From Hevea brasiliensis (lineage: Eukaryota; Streptophyta; Magnoliopsida; Malpighiales; Euphorbiaceae), in contig NC_079504.1 in NCBI RefSeq assembly GCF_030052815.1, forward strand, positions 55,989,502 through 56,053,501: a stretch of 64,000 nucleotides of DNA, read 5' to 3'. The position numbers and the translations under genes were made by a program. Of this stretch, positions 1 to 10,093 are shown piece after piece. The notes below the pieces were generated by a model, which saw only the letters and a program-made list of their open reading frames with translations, was not told the DNA's origin and did not search any database. Position 1 is the first letter of the stretch, and each line of letters starts with the position of its first letter.

Positions 1-220
1 TTCCACTCTTGGTTTTCATAAATCATGGTTGATACCTAGCTTAGTGTACCATGACTATCCAACTAGTGATGAATTAAATTCATCCCCTACCTTTTGAACC
101 TTCATCATACATACTATGCACTAAGGTCACTCCATTACAAAATCCCGATTCTAGCTTGGGTCATAGTTAATATCAAATCCTAATTGCTTGGAATCATATA
201 TCTTCATCTTAATTCTAATT
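1..220. other. Unassigned flank outside the CACTA terminus
   Basis: This AT-rich stretch has no long open frame and no terminal repeat that I recognise. It lies just outside the CACTA terminus at 221. The three bases ATT at 218-220 would be one copy of the 3-bp target duplication; the other copy is not visible because the opposite end of the transposon is missing. Confidence 0.4.
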
Positions 221-790
221 CACTATAAGAAAACTGTCATTTAACTAGGGAAAAATCCCCAGCTAATTTGCAAAAATTTCTAGCTAAAAACAATTTAACT
301 AGGGAATTGTCCCTAGCGAAAGTTCATATATGCATTATTGGACACTAAATTCTAGCTACGGAAGGTTGCCATCCCTAGCTACATTTAGCTTGGAATTTAG
401 CTAGGGATGTATTCCTTAGCTAATGTTAGTTAGGGATTTCCGTAGCTATACTCCTAGCTAACTTTGCCAAAGCAATTCAATTCTTTTTGAAATTACCTAG
501 GAAATTCCCAAGCTAAGACCCCTAGCTAATTTTAGCTAGGGATTTCACTGTAGCTAAACTCCTAGGTAAATCTGTAAAGGATTCTAGGTTAAAATCTCTT
601 GCTAATTTTAGCTAGGGATGTTCCTTGCTATATTCCTAGCTAAATTTGCAATGAGAATTCAGTTTTTTTTTTTAAAAAAAAAAATTAGCTAGGGCATCCC
701 TAGCTAACATCCCTGACTAATTTTAGCTAGGGATGGCCCTAGCTAAATTTGGCTAGGCACAATCTGTAGCTAATTTCCTAGCTTGCATAT
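221..790. repeat. CACTA terminal and subterminal repeats
   Basis: After the terminus at 221 the motif TTAGCTAGGGA and its complement TCCCTAGCTAA recur in many slightly changed forms up to about 785. They often occur as facing pairs that could form hairpins. Dense subterminal repeats of this kind are the binding sites of TNPA-like proteins in characterised CACTA elements; binding here is inferred from that family knowledge. Confidence 0.8.
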
Positions 791-861
791 AGGAAACTAG
801 TAATTTGAATTTCCTGTATAATTTGAAATGGAATCAAATCAATAATTGAAAACATTCAAAT

Positions 862-865
<4 letters not shown>

Positions 866-904
<39 letters not shown>
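866..904. repeat. (TA)n microsatellite
   Basis: An uninterrupted TA dinucleotide run of about 39 bp lies in the A/T-rich interior of the CACTA remnant. It has no coding content. Confidence 0.95.
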
Positions 905-907
<3 letters not shown>

Positions 908-984
908 CAAATCTCAACAAAATACTCATGCACAACCATAGCAAAAAGTAATACTATCTTCCAAAGATGAAAGCTAATGATAAC

Positions 985-1251
985 TAGGGGTGAGCAGATT
1001 TCGATTCAAACTGAAAAATCGAATCGAACCAAATCAATTCGATTCAATCAGTTCAGTTTTAAAATTTAATCGGTTCGGTTTGATTTTATATTATAAAAAT
1101 TTTGATTATTTCAGTTTGGTTCGATTTTGAAGAGAAAAAATTGGTTAAATCAAACCGAACAGAATAGCAATTTTGTATATTCAAATCAAACCAAATCGAA
1201 CCAAATTGATTTTTGAATTAATTTATTTTTATGGAAAATTTATGAATTATA

Positions 1252-1298
<47 letters not shown>

Positions 1299-1567
1299 TA
1301 TTTAATTTCATTGATTAATGTTTATTAGGTTCAAACCAAAGTCAAAATTAGACCAAATAACTTAAAAATCAAGTCTAAATTAAAAAATCAATCAAAAATC
1401 AAAACTAATCCGTTTGAACCGAACTAAACTGAAATAGAGTGTTTTGGTTTGATTCGATTTTTCATTAATTTGGGTTCGGTTTAGTTTCTAAAATATGTAA
1501 TTCAATTTTTATAATTTAATTCAGTTCGATTCGATTCAGTTCGATTTGAACCGAATGCTCACCCTTA
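985..1567. mobile_element. hAT-type MITE with 8-bp target duplication
   Basis: A 583-bp non-coding unit is bounded by inverted termini TAGGGGTGAGCA at 985-996 and TGCTCACCCTTA at 1556-1567, and by the exact 8-bp direct repeat ATGATAAC at 977-984 and 1568-1575. Eight-bp duplications are diagnostic of hAT transposition. The interior is built of GGTTCGGTTTGATT-like words on both strands, so much of the element can fold back on itself, and it holds a (TA)n run at 1258-1294. It encodes no transposase and would have relied on one supplied in trans. Confidence 0.85.
1258..1294. repeat. (TA)n microsatellite inside the MITE
   Basis: An AT/TA run of about 37 bp lies near the middle of the hAT-type MITE, between its two inverted-repeat arms. 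Confidence 0.95.
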
Positions 1568-1639
1568 ATGATAACATAGAGCCAAAACATGTTTTCCACT
1601 TTAAAAGCCATAGCATAAACTCTAAATATGTGGGGGTGG

Positions 1640-1990
1640 TTATGAGGAAGAACCAGAGCCATTTCCTGGTGGTTGTGGAAAGAGACCAAACATGCGGCTC
1701 ATGACAGCATAGACTGCTGCTTCTACTTTGTCACAAAAACGTTCCTACATAAGCTCCATCCGCTAATCCATTCGCTGATCTACCCGATCATCCACCCACT
1801 GATCCACCACTTGATTAACTGCTTGCTCAAACTCAGGTGTTTTAATAACTTGTTAGGGAGGGATAGTTGAAGGAGTTGGAGCATTAGAGTGGACAGAAAT
1901 TCTCCTAGAACTGAAGTCTCTGAGCCAATATCATACACTCTTCTTTTCTTTGCTCCACCAATTGTGTCAATCCAAGTATTCAACACTTGT
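1640..1990 (-). pseudogene. PF03004-like CACTA transposase fragment, C-terminal part
   Basis: On the minus strand the translation from about 1986 includes NTWIDTIGGAKKRRVYDIGS. This resembles the end of plant transposase family PF03004 (Ptta/En/Spm), where a tryptophan, a GG pair and a K-x-R-V-Y-G-x-G stretch are conserved. The following residues are rich in I, W, H and P and read as a degraded tail. It probably represents the last exon of the CACTA protein whose earlier part lies at 2870-3285. No complete frame joins the two. Confidence 0.55.
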
Positions 1991-2869
1991 TCCTTTGGGA
2001 ATTCTATAGCAAAGTCAAGATATTATTGTTTTCACTGCATTCTTGTGCCTCATTTTCCTCTATTGCCCTATTCAATCCCACATCTCTTTCCTATACTTCA
2101 AAACCATCTTCATTTCTTATGGTTGATGTCTCACCCACTTTCTGCTTAATATTTCTTGTGAATATATTCTGAAAAGAAAAAAAATTAATTAGCTATTATT
2201 AGACATTACAATATTTATCAACAAGAGATCTTTTTTATGTTTCTATGAGGGTAGAGGAATAGAGGTTTTGCATTGATAACATAAGAGTTAACTAATGAAA
2301 TGTTGAGTGCATAGTATATCCAATTACATAGCAATGGATTTAAGTGTAATGTGTCAATAAGAGTCGACTAACGAAATATTGGTAGCATTTTTCCATGGAA
2401 ATTACCCAATTAAAATTGAAAAGTTCAACAAAGATCATATACAGCATATAAATGCTTAAAATCCAATACATAGGTCCTGTTTATCTCAAAATGCAAGGAA
2501 TTATCAAATGTAGCATATCATATGTAAGGAAGTATCATATGCAGCATATCATATGCAAGGAATTATCACAAAATCACAAAATGCATAGCTAAAATTTAAA
2601 AACTCAACAAAGATCATATGCAACATATCAAATGCAAGGAATATCACAACATATCAAAGGATATGTTATTACTTGTGGAAACAAGCAAGTATTCTCTCAG
2701 GATAAAATACAAACACCTAGAAAAAATAATCAAACCAAAGTAGATAAAAAAAAAACAAGACATAATTGTAAAAAGGTATGCAAAAGAATAACAAACCTAT
2801 CTACTAAGACAAGGAACAAAAGCTAAAGTAAGAAAACTAAGAAATAAGGGGATAAAAACTTACCCACAC
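1991..2869. other. Non-coding interior of the CACTA remnant, with short repeats
   Basis: This A/T-rich stretch separates two transposase fragments and may be old intron. Between about 2440 and 2665 the words CATATCA, ATATGCA and GCAAGGAATTATC recur in loosely tandem order about 28-40 bp apart. I see no coding signal; short frames here are low complexity. Confidence 0.5.
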
Positions 2870-3285
2870 TCTTTTTGACTTCCCACAAATCCACTTATCA
2901 TCCTTTGTCCTATGAGTCTTCAGGTATAATTCATCTTCCCTAACTACTTGATTAGTCGTCTTTCTCTACAATCATGAAACAAATAATCAATGTGAATTTA
3001 AGGAAAACTAAATTATGATAAGTATGTTTAAAACTTATAAACACCGACATATCTTTTTCTATATTCATCAAATGCAATTGATCCTCCAGTATGTAAGGAT
3101 GGACCTTCTCCATTATTGCTCGACTTTCTATTCTTTGAGTTGATGGATGATATTTTCTTGAAATTTTCTGTATTCTAATACTTTATTAAATCATCCCAAT
3201 GATTTTGACTGATCCACTTTGGTATTTTCTTTGTATTTTCTTCGGTTGCAAGTATAAGTCTATGTTCTTCCCAGAGCTTTTTGGA
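2870..3285 (-). pseudogene. PF03004-like CACTA transposase fragment, N-terminal part
   Basis: The minus-strand translation contains KLWEEHR, then KKIPKWISQNHWDDLIKY, a stop, then NSKNRKSS and a histidine-threonine-glycine-glycine motif. Further on, near 2935-2870, it reads ELYLKTHRTKDDKWI. This order (a W-x2-L-x2-Y block, a KN-R block, an HT-G block, then a K-T-H block) is that of plant transposase family PF03004, found in many CACTA elements. It directly follows the TNP2-like fragment with most of the TNP2 C-terminus missing, so an internal deletion fused the two. In-frame stops show that it is dead. Confidence 0.65.
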
Positions 3286-3855
3286 CAAAAAATGACAAGA
3301 CTTAAGAATAAGTAAGGGATGCTCATGCACATTCCAGGTGGAAGATTGTATGGCGTGATAATTACCGGCTAATAAGAATAAGGATGGGCATTTGCCCATA
3401 AGGAGAGAACCCATCGGCTGAAAGACCGAGGCTAACATTTCGAGGCTCAGATGTAAAGCTAGGATGGCATTGACTAAACTTTTTCCATGCATCTCCATCA
3501 CTTGGATAACTTATCAACCCAGGTTCTCAATGAGTTTTCCAATGCCATGTCATATGTTCAGCTGTCCTTATTGACATATATAACCTTTGTAGTATTGGTG
3601 TTAGAGGAAAGTAACCTAGTACTTTATATGGAATGTCCTTTTGCTTTCCATCACCAATTCTACTAGGCTTGTAATGTGGGTGACCACATTTGGACAATCC
3701 CTTCTGTCTTTGTTATCCTTGTAATATAGGATACAACCTGTGTTGCACACATATTTCTCTTCATATCCTAACCCAAGCTTTGCAAGCATCTATTTGGGCC
3801 TATAATAATCATTGGGTAACTTAGCATCTTTAGGTAAGAGCTCTTTAAAAGAGGT
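3285..3855 (-). pseudogene. TNP2-like (Transposase_21) CACTA transposase fragment
   Basis: The minus strand, read through stops and frame changes, gives a run typical of TNP2 transposases. An LPNDYYRPK block and LGLGYEEKYVCNTGCILYYK are followed by a C-x2-P-H-Y-x-P-S-R segment, then IPYKVLGYFPLTPILQRLYM, a TAEHMTWHW segment, and finally a PRNVSLGLSADGF block. In family PF02992 these surround the catalytic region. TNP2 would cut and join the CACTA termini. Both ends are truncated: the N-terminal side joins Ty3/gypsy RT sequence near 3855, and the C-terminal side jumps into PF03004-like sequence. The gene is non-functional. Confidence 0.75.
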
Positions 3856-4201
3856 ACTCGGCCTAATGAACCCTCTTATCCATTGAATCCTATAGCTGTT
3901 ATTTAACTTCTTCAGCTTTATAGGAGCCATCCTATAAGGAGGGATAGATATGGGTTTAGTGCATGGCATGCACTAGATTAATTTCAAAATCTATCTCCCT
4001 CTCAGGTGGCAACCCAAGTAGTTCCTTTGGAAAAACATTTGGAAATTCTTTTACCATAGGAACTGATCTTAGTCCACTTTTGTTCTTTATAACTTCTTTA
4101 ACATGTGCTATAAACCCTCTACACCCTTTTCGAAGCATCTTTCTGGCTTGCATGGCTAAGATCATACCCTTTACAGGTGCTACTTGATCTCCTTGAAGCA
4201 C
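3856..4201 (-). pseudogene. Start of Ty3/gypsy reverse transcriptase, truncated
   Basis: Minus-strand translation gives VPMVKEFPNVFPKELLGLPP, then EREIDFEINLV, and after a frame change PISIPPYRMAPIKLKKLN and a GFIRPSTS block. This is the standard linker and first helix region leading into a Ty3/gypsy RT, ahead of the fingers domain. Everything after the RPSTS block, including the catalytic aspartates, is replaced by CACTA TNP2-like sequence at about 3855. The upstream part (4201-4130) is the PR-RT linker with the ARKMLRKGCRGFIAHV block. It is a fragment only. Confidence 0.8.
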
Positions 4202-4552
4202 TGCAACTGACCCATCCTATCCTTTAAACTCCATTACCTTACTTTTATAGTCTAAGGTAGCATAATTAGCTGAGAGACAATCCATCCCTAGAATGACATC
4301 AAAATCTATCAATTCTAGAACTTCTAGGTCAGCTGGAAAACATTTGTCCTCAATCATCATGGGACAAGCATAATAGATCATTTTTGTTACCAAAGGATCA
4401 CATTTTGGTCCGCTAACAAGTGACAGACATTCTAAACTTGAGACTACCAATCCTAATCTTAGAACTGTATCAGGATTAATAAAAAAGTGTGATGCACCTG
4501 GATCAATCAAAGTATGCACATTGAAACTTCCTATGCAAAGGTTACTGAACAA
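4202..4552 (-). pseudogene. Ty3/gypsy retropepsin (PR) fragment
   Basis: The 111-residue minus-strand frame matches a retroviral-type aspartic protease of gypsy pol. It has a catalytic-site-like LIDPGASHFFI near residues 16-26, where the usual plant gypsy motif is D-[ST]-G-A-[ST]. Near residues 86-95 it has the second conserved block DVILGMDCLS. PR cuts the gag-pol precursor. It sits between the zinc-knuckle remnant at 4645-4844 and the RT start at 3856, the normal gypsy order, with stops separating the domains. Confidence 0.85.
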
Positions 4553-4644
4553 TGTTGGAGGTATTAGCTTCCTAAAAATCCAAGCCAGTGCTGTTAAACC
4601 CCTCCCTTATAATCCTGCCTTTGAGAAAGAAGAACCTCATTCTC

Positions 4645-4844
4645 TACCCTATCCCTTTCCTAAAGAGGGACCCATAGAAGTCTGTCTCACTACTAGTTGG
4701 GTCATACCGCCTAACCTTAGTGTTGAGAAGCCACCCTTTCCATATTAGGACACTCCCTCGACTTGTGTCCCTCCTGTCCACATCTGTAGCACTCAGAGGT
4801 TCCGAACCTACAAGTTCCTCAATGAGCTTCTCCATATTTAACAC
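4645..4844 (-). pseudogene. Gag zinc-knuckle (CCHC) remnant of the host gypsy element
   Basis: On the minus strand, in a frame with a stop upstream, the translation includes ECYRCGQEGHKSRECPNM. This is a CCHC zinc knuckle with spacing C-x2-C-x4-H-x4-C, as in gypsy gag nucleocapsid, which binds element RNA. The reading is cut at 4844 by the Cassandra-like TRIM. The next upstream gag residues appear beyond the solo LTR, at 10094 and above. Confidence 0.8.
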
Positions 4845-4915
4845 TATAACGGTCAGGCTCCAACCACTAGAGGAATTGTCCACTTTGGCCATAAGCCTCA
4901 AGATTTTGTCCTATA

Positions 4916-5016
4916 GGTGGAATGGAGAACTTCCCAGGAGGTCACCCATCCTAGGATTTCTCTCAAGTGAGCATGCTTAACCCTGAAATTCTTCCAACTC
5001 TCTAGGTCATTCCACC
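4916..5016 (-). ncRNA. 5S-rRNA-like segment in the TRIM 3' LTR
   Basis: The minus strand reads as a 101-nt 5S-like unit. It has GGTTAAGCATGC where 5S has its A box and AGGATGGGTGACCTCCTGGG where 5S has its C box. The ends GGTGGAAT and ATTCCACC are complementary, like 5S stem I. The middle and 5' half have diverged. In Cassandra elements this segment supplies a Pol III-type internal promoter; activity here is not shown by sequence. It is not a 5S rRNA gene. Confidence 0.8.
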
Positions 5017-5241
5017 AAAAGGCGCCTCTAGTGATTAGTTCTCCAATTTTATATATCATTATCTTCCACTCCCATTCTGATGTGGGACGAGTTTCCTATC
5101 TTTCAGGGAGCTTTTTGCCTCGTCCATCTTAAGTGAGGGTCTACCACTTCTATAGTGTACCAATTGGTCTTTCACGATGGCCTCTCCTCCTCCTTAAGAC
5201 TTGAGCGTCCTCGCTTGACGCACCGTACTGGGGGAGCATTC

Positions 5242-5256
5242 GGCTCTGATATCAAT
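5242..5256 (-). promoter_or_regulatory. Primer-binding site of the TRIM
   Basis: On the minus strand, directly after the 5' LTR edge, the sequence TGATATCAGAGCC differs by one base from the TGGTATCAGAGCC site that pairs with the 3' end of initiator-Met tRNA. Its position fixes the element as minus-strand. Confidence 0.7.
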
Positions 5257-5327
5257 TGTAATGGTCAGGCTTCAACCACTAGAGAAATTATCCACTTTGG
5301 CTATAAACCTCACAGTTTTGTCCTTTA

Positions 5328-5428
5328 GGTGGAATGGAGAACTTTCCAAGAGGTTGCCCATCTTAAGATTTCTCTCAAGCGAGCATGCTTAACCCTGAAA
5401 GTCTTCCAAATCTCCAGGCCATTTCACC
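5328..5428 (-). ncRNA. 5S-rRNA-like segment in the TRIM 5' LTR
   Basis: This is the second copy of the 5S-like unit, in the other LTR. The C-box region is more eroded than in the copy at 4916-5016 (minus-strand ATGGGCAACCTCTTGG against ATGGGTGACCTCCTGG). The stem-I-like end is weaker too (ATTTCACC on the plus strand). The two LTRs have therefore drifted apart since insertion. Confidence 0.72.
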
Positions 5429-5600
5429 AAAAGGCATCTCTAGTGATTAGTTCCCCCATTTTATATATCATTGCCTTCCACTCCTATTCTGATGTGGGAT
5501 GAGTTTTCCATCTTTCAGGGAGCTTTTCACCTCGTCCATCCTAAGTCAGGGTCTACCACTTCTATGGCATACCAATTGGTCTTTTACGACAGCCTCGAAT

Positions 5601-8600
5601 TGTGACATCCTCTTTTTAGGTAGTTTTGTACATTCCACTATTTCGATGACTGATGTCTGTTTGGACAGCCTGGATATCTGGAAATACACTTAAACTAGAG
5701 TGAGGAATCATAAACTGATCAAATAAAGACTAAGTAAAATTAAGAAAAAATAAAAGAAACGAAGTACAACTCGGTTAAATAAGCCGGAGCTATAGCGATG
5801 GGTAACCCTAACGAGAAGTGACTGTGAAGACGGTTGCCACCCCAGACTCATGGGAAAACCTTGTAAAATAATTATTTGGGACTTGAGTGAAGGATTACTA
5901 AGGTTTCGATGACAATAGAATGCCAAGAAAATACAAGAAAAATTATGTCAATCGATAAAGATAATTTTAACTTGGCAAACAAAACGAAGGGCATTTTGGT
6001 CATTTCACCCTCAGAGATAATTTTTGGCTAACTTGTCCATTTAAGTAAGTGAGATTTATGTCATAAAATGTGAATAAATATTAATAAAAATTTAATTAGA
6101 AAAGAGTAGAGAAAATAAGAAAAGAAAATAAAGGAAATGAAATTTGAATAATATCTATCACATAAGCATTACACAAGAGTGACATCATTAAAAAATTTAC
6201 AACCAATTAAATATGGATAACCACATATAAAAATACATAAAGATCAATTAAATGGACAAATTACATAATTTAAAAGTCATCTTCTTCCTTGAAAAAGAGC
6301 CATGGCCAAAACACCTTGAAATGAATACTCCACCATTTTTTTCTTTCTTCTAGCTTGGTCTCCCTCCATTCTTACCCCAAAACCCCTAAGTCACTCCAGT
6401 AAAATTTACTCCCACACCTTGAGGAAGCTAGTGGCAGCCAATAATTGCAGAAAATCTTGAGGTTTAGCAAGTCAAAGAAGTGATCCATTAAGGTTAGTGT
6501 AAAATTTCCCTTACCTCTCTTCTTTGATCATTCTAAGCATGTTGAAATGAGTTGTTAGGACATGAAATTGAAAGAAAATGATGAGTAATTGGAAGACCTC
6601 AAATTCGGTCAGCTTAGGGAAGTGAGCAATGATATGTTTAATTGTATGAAAACTTAAATTCAAGCTTAGATAAAATGAAGTACATGATGTATGTGTTGAT
6701 TTATACATGGTAGCGAGAATTCGGATTATGGAAGTTAGGGTTTTGCCCTAAATTTTTGAATTTTGTGTTATGGCTTGAAATTGATGATGTTGAGATCAAT
6801 TTTTGACTATTTGAAGTGCCATGAATGTAAATTGAAGTTTGGAAGTTGGGTGGAATTGATATTGGGAGTGCTGATTTTCTATGCAGGAATTTGGACCTTG
6901 AGTCCAGTGTGGTGTTTAGGCCATAAGTAGAGTTTTGTTGCTCTAATTGGTGTGAGACCAATTAGAGATGAAACCTAGGACAATTTTCCACTTTTTTCAT
7001 GAAGAGACCCTACTAAAAAAACTAACACAAAGTGACCTAAATTTGACTTGAATCCGAGTAACCAAAATCTAGACCTAGAAAAATGATCATATGAATAGTG
7101 ATTGTTCAAATGGGCATGACTTTGTGTAGAGAGGTCCAAATGACCTGATTCCTAAAACCATGGAAAGCTTAGACATAGTAGAACAACTTTCATGAAGAAA
7201 GAAACCCAAAATTGCCCAGAAAATCCTGGACATTGACCAACCCGACCAGCTTTGGCAAAAATGCCGTAACTTGGCCCACAAAACTGAAAATGCAGAGAAA
7301 CCAAAGCCAAAATTTCTATAAGACATAGAACTATAAATTTGGTATTTTGACCAAAACCCAAAACCTAATGCAACTTGGACAAATTGCCAAGATAATTCAG
7401 CTATCCAAATCCTGAAATTGAACGAAATAGATACTTGACACTAGAACAGTATTTAGATCATATCTCCCACTAGAAAACTCCAATTGGGATGAGCCCAACT
7501 GTTCTGGAAACCTAAGAAATAGGGCTTCAACTTTGATACAGGAACCTTCCTCAAATGTTGAGTACAAGTACCCTAAAATGGGAACCAAAGATGCTAACCT
7601 GACCTCGAAATCCTGAAGGTATAGGATTTAGGATTCAATCAGTTAATTGGCTATAACTTACTCTCCATAACTAGAAAAATTATGATTCTTAAACGTGAGT
7701 GATCCTAAGACATAGGGTAACAACTCATATGAAGGATATTAGACCTAAAATGATTGTAGCATGCCCAAATAATTAGACAAATTTAGACTCCATAATCTTC
7801 TTGGTTCTAGAACTAAAAAAGGACAATGAACCAGTTTTGATAATTTGACCATAACTTTCTTTAGAAAACTTCAATTGACATTATTCAAAATGATCTAAAA
7901 AGCTAAGATGAAGGCCTAAAACTTTATTTTAGGGACCTAGACCCAATTCTAAGCCTAAGTGCTTGGGAATGTATGGCAAACAAGATGGAAAATTCTGAAA
8001 TCAGTAAACTCACAGGATTTAGCATCCTCAGCAGTCCTTAGTATTTGAGTATAACTAGAGTTCTAAAACTTTAAATGGAGTAATTCAAAAAGGAAACTAA
8101 AGTTAAAACATAAAGAAACAACTTTCGTGAAGGAAGTATGGCCAAATGGACTATGCATCTTGGCCAAATTGCTAGAGGAAATTAAGGCATAAAGTCTAAA
8201 ATCCATGAAATGTTCATGGATTACTTGGAATATGAATGGTAACCCACTTAAATGACTTAATGAACACCTAAATCATGTGAATAGATAGTTGGGACTTATA
8301 TTCCCATCACAAATAGAACTTATAATACATTAGTAATATAACTTGAAATATGAATTATGATTAACATAAATGGATTGTTAGATGTATAAATAAAGTGAAG
8401 CTATCATTAGGACATTTGTTCCTATTATGAGAGAAAGGAAAAATACTTTGAGCACCAATGGTACATGAAATTAATTGATGTGAATTGTAATCAATATGAA
8501 TGATATGATGAATGCATAAATTATGTAGAAATGAGAATTTGGGAATTTATGCTTCTACCATGAATAGAATTAAAATAGTATAAAATATAAATGGAATAGG

Positions 8601-10093
8601 TAATGAAATAATGAACCATGTAAACACTTAATGGTACTAATATGCCCATGTATTGCCTAGACACGTATATCAGATTGGATAGATTGGCATGCTAATAGGG
8701 GATTGATTTAGCAGTACTGCGTAAGGCTTTATACCCGTTATTATGACTTTATGCCTGCATTTATGGCTTGTATGCCCAATTATGTGTTACCATGGCTTTT
8801 AGCCATATTGATTGCATACATGGTTGATGTTTTGCATCCCATGGTATAACAGCCCGAGGCACCACGGTGTCCAGTGCTAGCTATATTGATTGCATATGTA
8901 GTTGACGTTATGCGTCCCATGGTATGATGGCCTGGCGCACAAGTGTGTCCAGCACTAGTTTACCCGCTGGTTCAGTCAGCCTGTCATAGGTTACTTGGAC
9001 AGTGAAATAAATTTAGAATATTAGAAATTAAATAAATGAGTAAGAAAGATTTGAAATGAACTAGATTAGCTCTAAAAATTTTATTTATTATGAAACGATC
9101 CAAAACACCTAGAAAGTATTGAGTGAAGTGATAAAAAGATTAGCAAAATAAATATAACCTAAATAAATATTACAAATGAATCTTCTATAATAATATGAAC
9201 ATAAATTCAATATTTATGTATTGTATATTATTACTGTAAATTTATAAAATAAGTGTTTCCAAAGAATAACAAAAAAAAAGAGAGACAAAAGATATTTAAT
9301 ATTAAAATTTCATATGAAATCAATATAATTCTCAACTATACAATTTTCGCTCCATTATTTATCTTTATTTGTATATATTATTTTCTTGATGTATTATTGC
9401 ACTACTAAACAGAAATGCTTAGCGCGATGGATTGTTTTCTCACGTAGGTACTGAAGATAAAGCCCAGCGAACATTAGACTGGGATTTTGGAGTCCGAATC
9501 TGCAGAAGTGTCCAGGTTGTCACCTCCTCAGCAATGCATGTAGATAGGGCCTATATAGGTCATATTAATATATTTTGTACATTATAAATATTTATTATGT
9601 TGTAATGTAAATTATAAAAATGTATTTAATATGTATGTGATGTAAATTAATAAACTAGCTCTTTCATATGTAATTAATTTGTATATCATTTAAATTATGA
9701 ATTTAGGTAATTAGTTTGTAAATCATGTAAATTAATGAAATTTAAGTATTTTTATATATGGATTGAGCATGACTGGACATGTATGGAATTGAATATGGCA
9801 TGGAAATGTATACATGATATTTGAAATAATGAGATGGTTATGATGATGATATGAATGAAATTATTGTATTGAAAATGTTGTTGAAAGTTTTAAACAAGTA
9901 AATAGTGAAACATGCCAAATGGCAATAAAGTAGAGGAAACTTCGTCAGTTTCTCCTTAGAATATAATTGATTTTAAATTTATAACGAGATTAAAATTTAT
10001 TAAAGGAATAAAGTAAGATAAGATAACGTGCTCTGGCACTGAATGTGGCATGCCTTGCTTGGCTACACTGTAGATCGAGTAAGGGGTGTTACA
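5601..10093 (+). mobile_element. Solo long LTR (about 4.5 kb), Tekay-like gypsy family
   Basis: This 4493-bp unit begins TGTGACATCC and ends GGGGTGTTACA, and has no gag, pol or primer site next to it. It aligns end to end by eye with the LTR at 27445-31950. Both share the opening block with a GATGACTGATGTC-like stretch, an AGCGATGGGTAACCC box, the GGCATTTTGGTCATTTCACC box, several about 200-bp internal modules, the AGCGCGATGGA box near the 3' end, and the final GCTACACTGTAG-like tail. It lies in the host gypsy gag. AACAC (4840-4844, before the adjoining TRIM) and AAAAC (10094-10098) may be its worn target duplication. Solo LTRs arise by LTR-LTR recombination. Confidence 0.8.

Larger units (their letters stand above)
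221..3855 (-). mobile_element. CACTA (En/Spm) DNA transposon remnant, 3' part
   Basis: The left edge begins CACTATAAGAAAA, the typical CACTA-superfamily terminal repeat, followed inward by about 550 bp of short direct and inverted subterminal repeats. Inside, the minus strand carries decayed pieces resembling the TNP2-type transposase (about 3855-3285) and a plant transposase of the PF03004 type (about 3285-2870 and 1990-1640). The minus-strand order of transposase then terminus fits the 3' end of an element. The 5' half is missing: at about 3855 the transposase reading passes directly into Ty3/gypsy sequence. A hAT-type MITE sits inside at 985-1567. With no complete transposase and only one terminus it cannot be autonomous. 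Confidence 0.8.
4845..5596 (-). mobile_element. Cassandra-like TRIM with 5S-rRNA-derived LTRs
   Basis: Two direct repeats of 340 bp (4845-5184 and 5257-5596) flank a spacer of only 72 bp. On the minus strand the spacer begins with TGATATCAGAGCC, close to the initiator-Met tRNA primer site, and ends with a purine-rich AAGGAGGAGGAGAGG tract suited to a polypurine tract. This is the layout of a terminal-repeat retrotransposon in miniature. Each LTR holds a 5S-rRNA-like segment, the hallmark of Cassandra TRIMs. It has no coding capacity. I found no matching 5-bp duplication: AACAC precedes 4845 and GAATT follows 5596. The edges are good to a few bases. Confidence 0.82.

Noticed and set aside
4916..5428. 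Two 5S rRNA genes
   Set aside because: Both segments are diverged in the 5' half, lie inside 340-bp TRIM LTRs and have no 5S spacer array around them.
5601..10093. A complete gypsy element with internal genes
   Set aside because: The span aligns throughout with the single LTR at 27445-31950 and has no gag, pol, primer site or polypurine tract.
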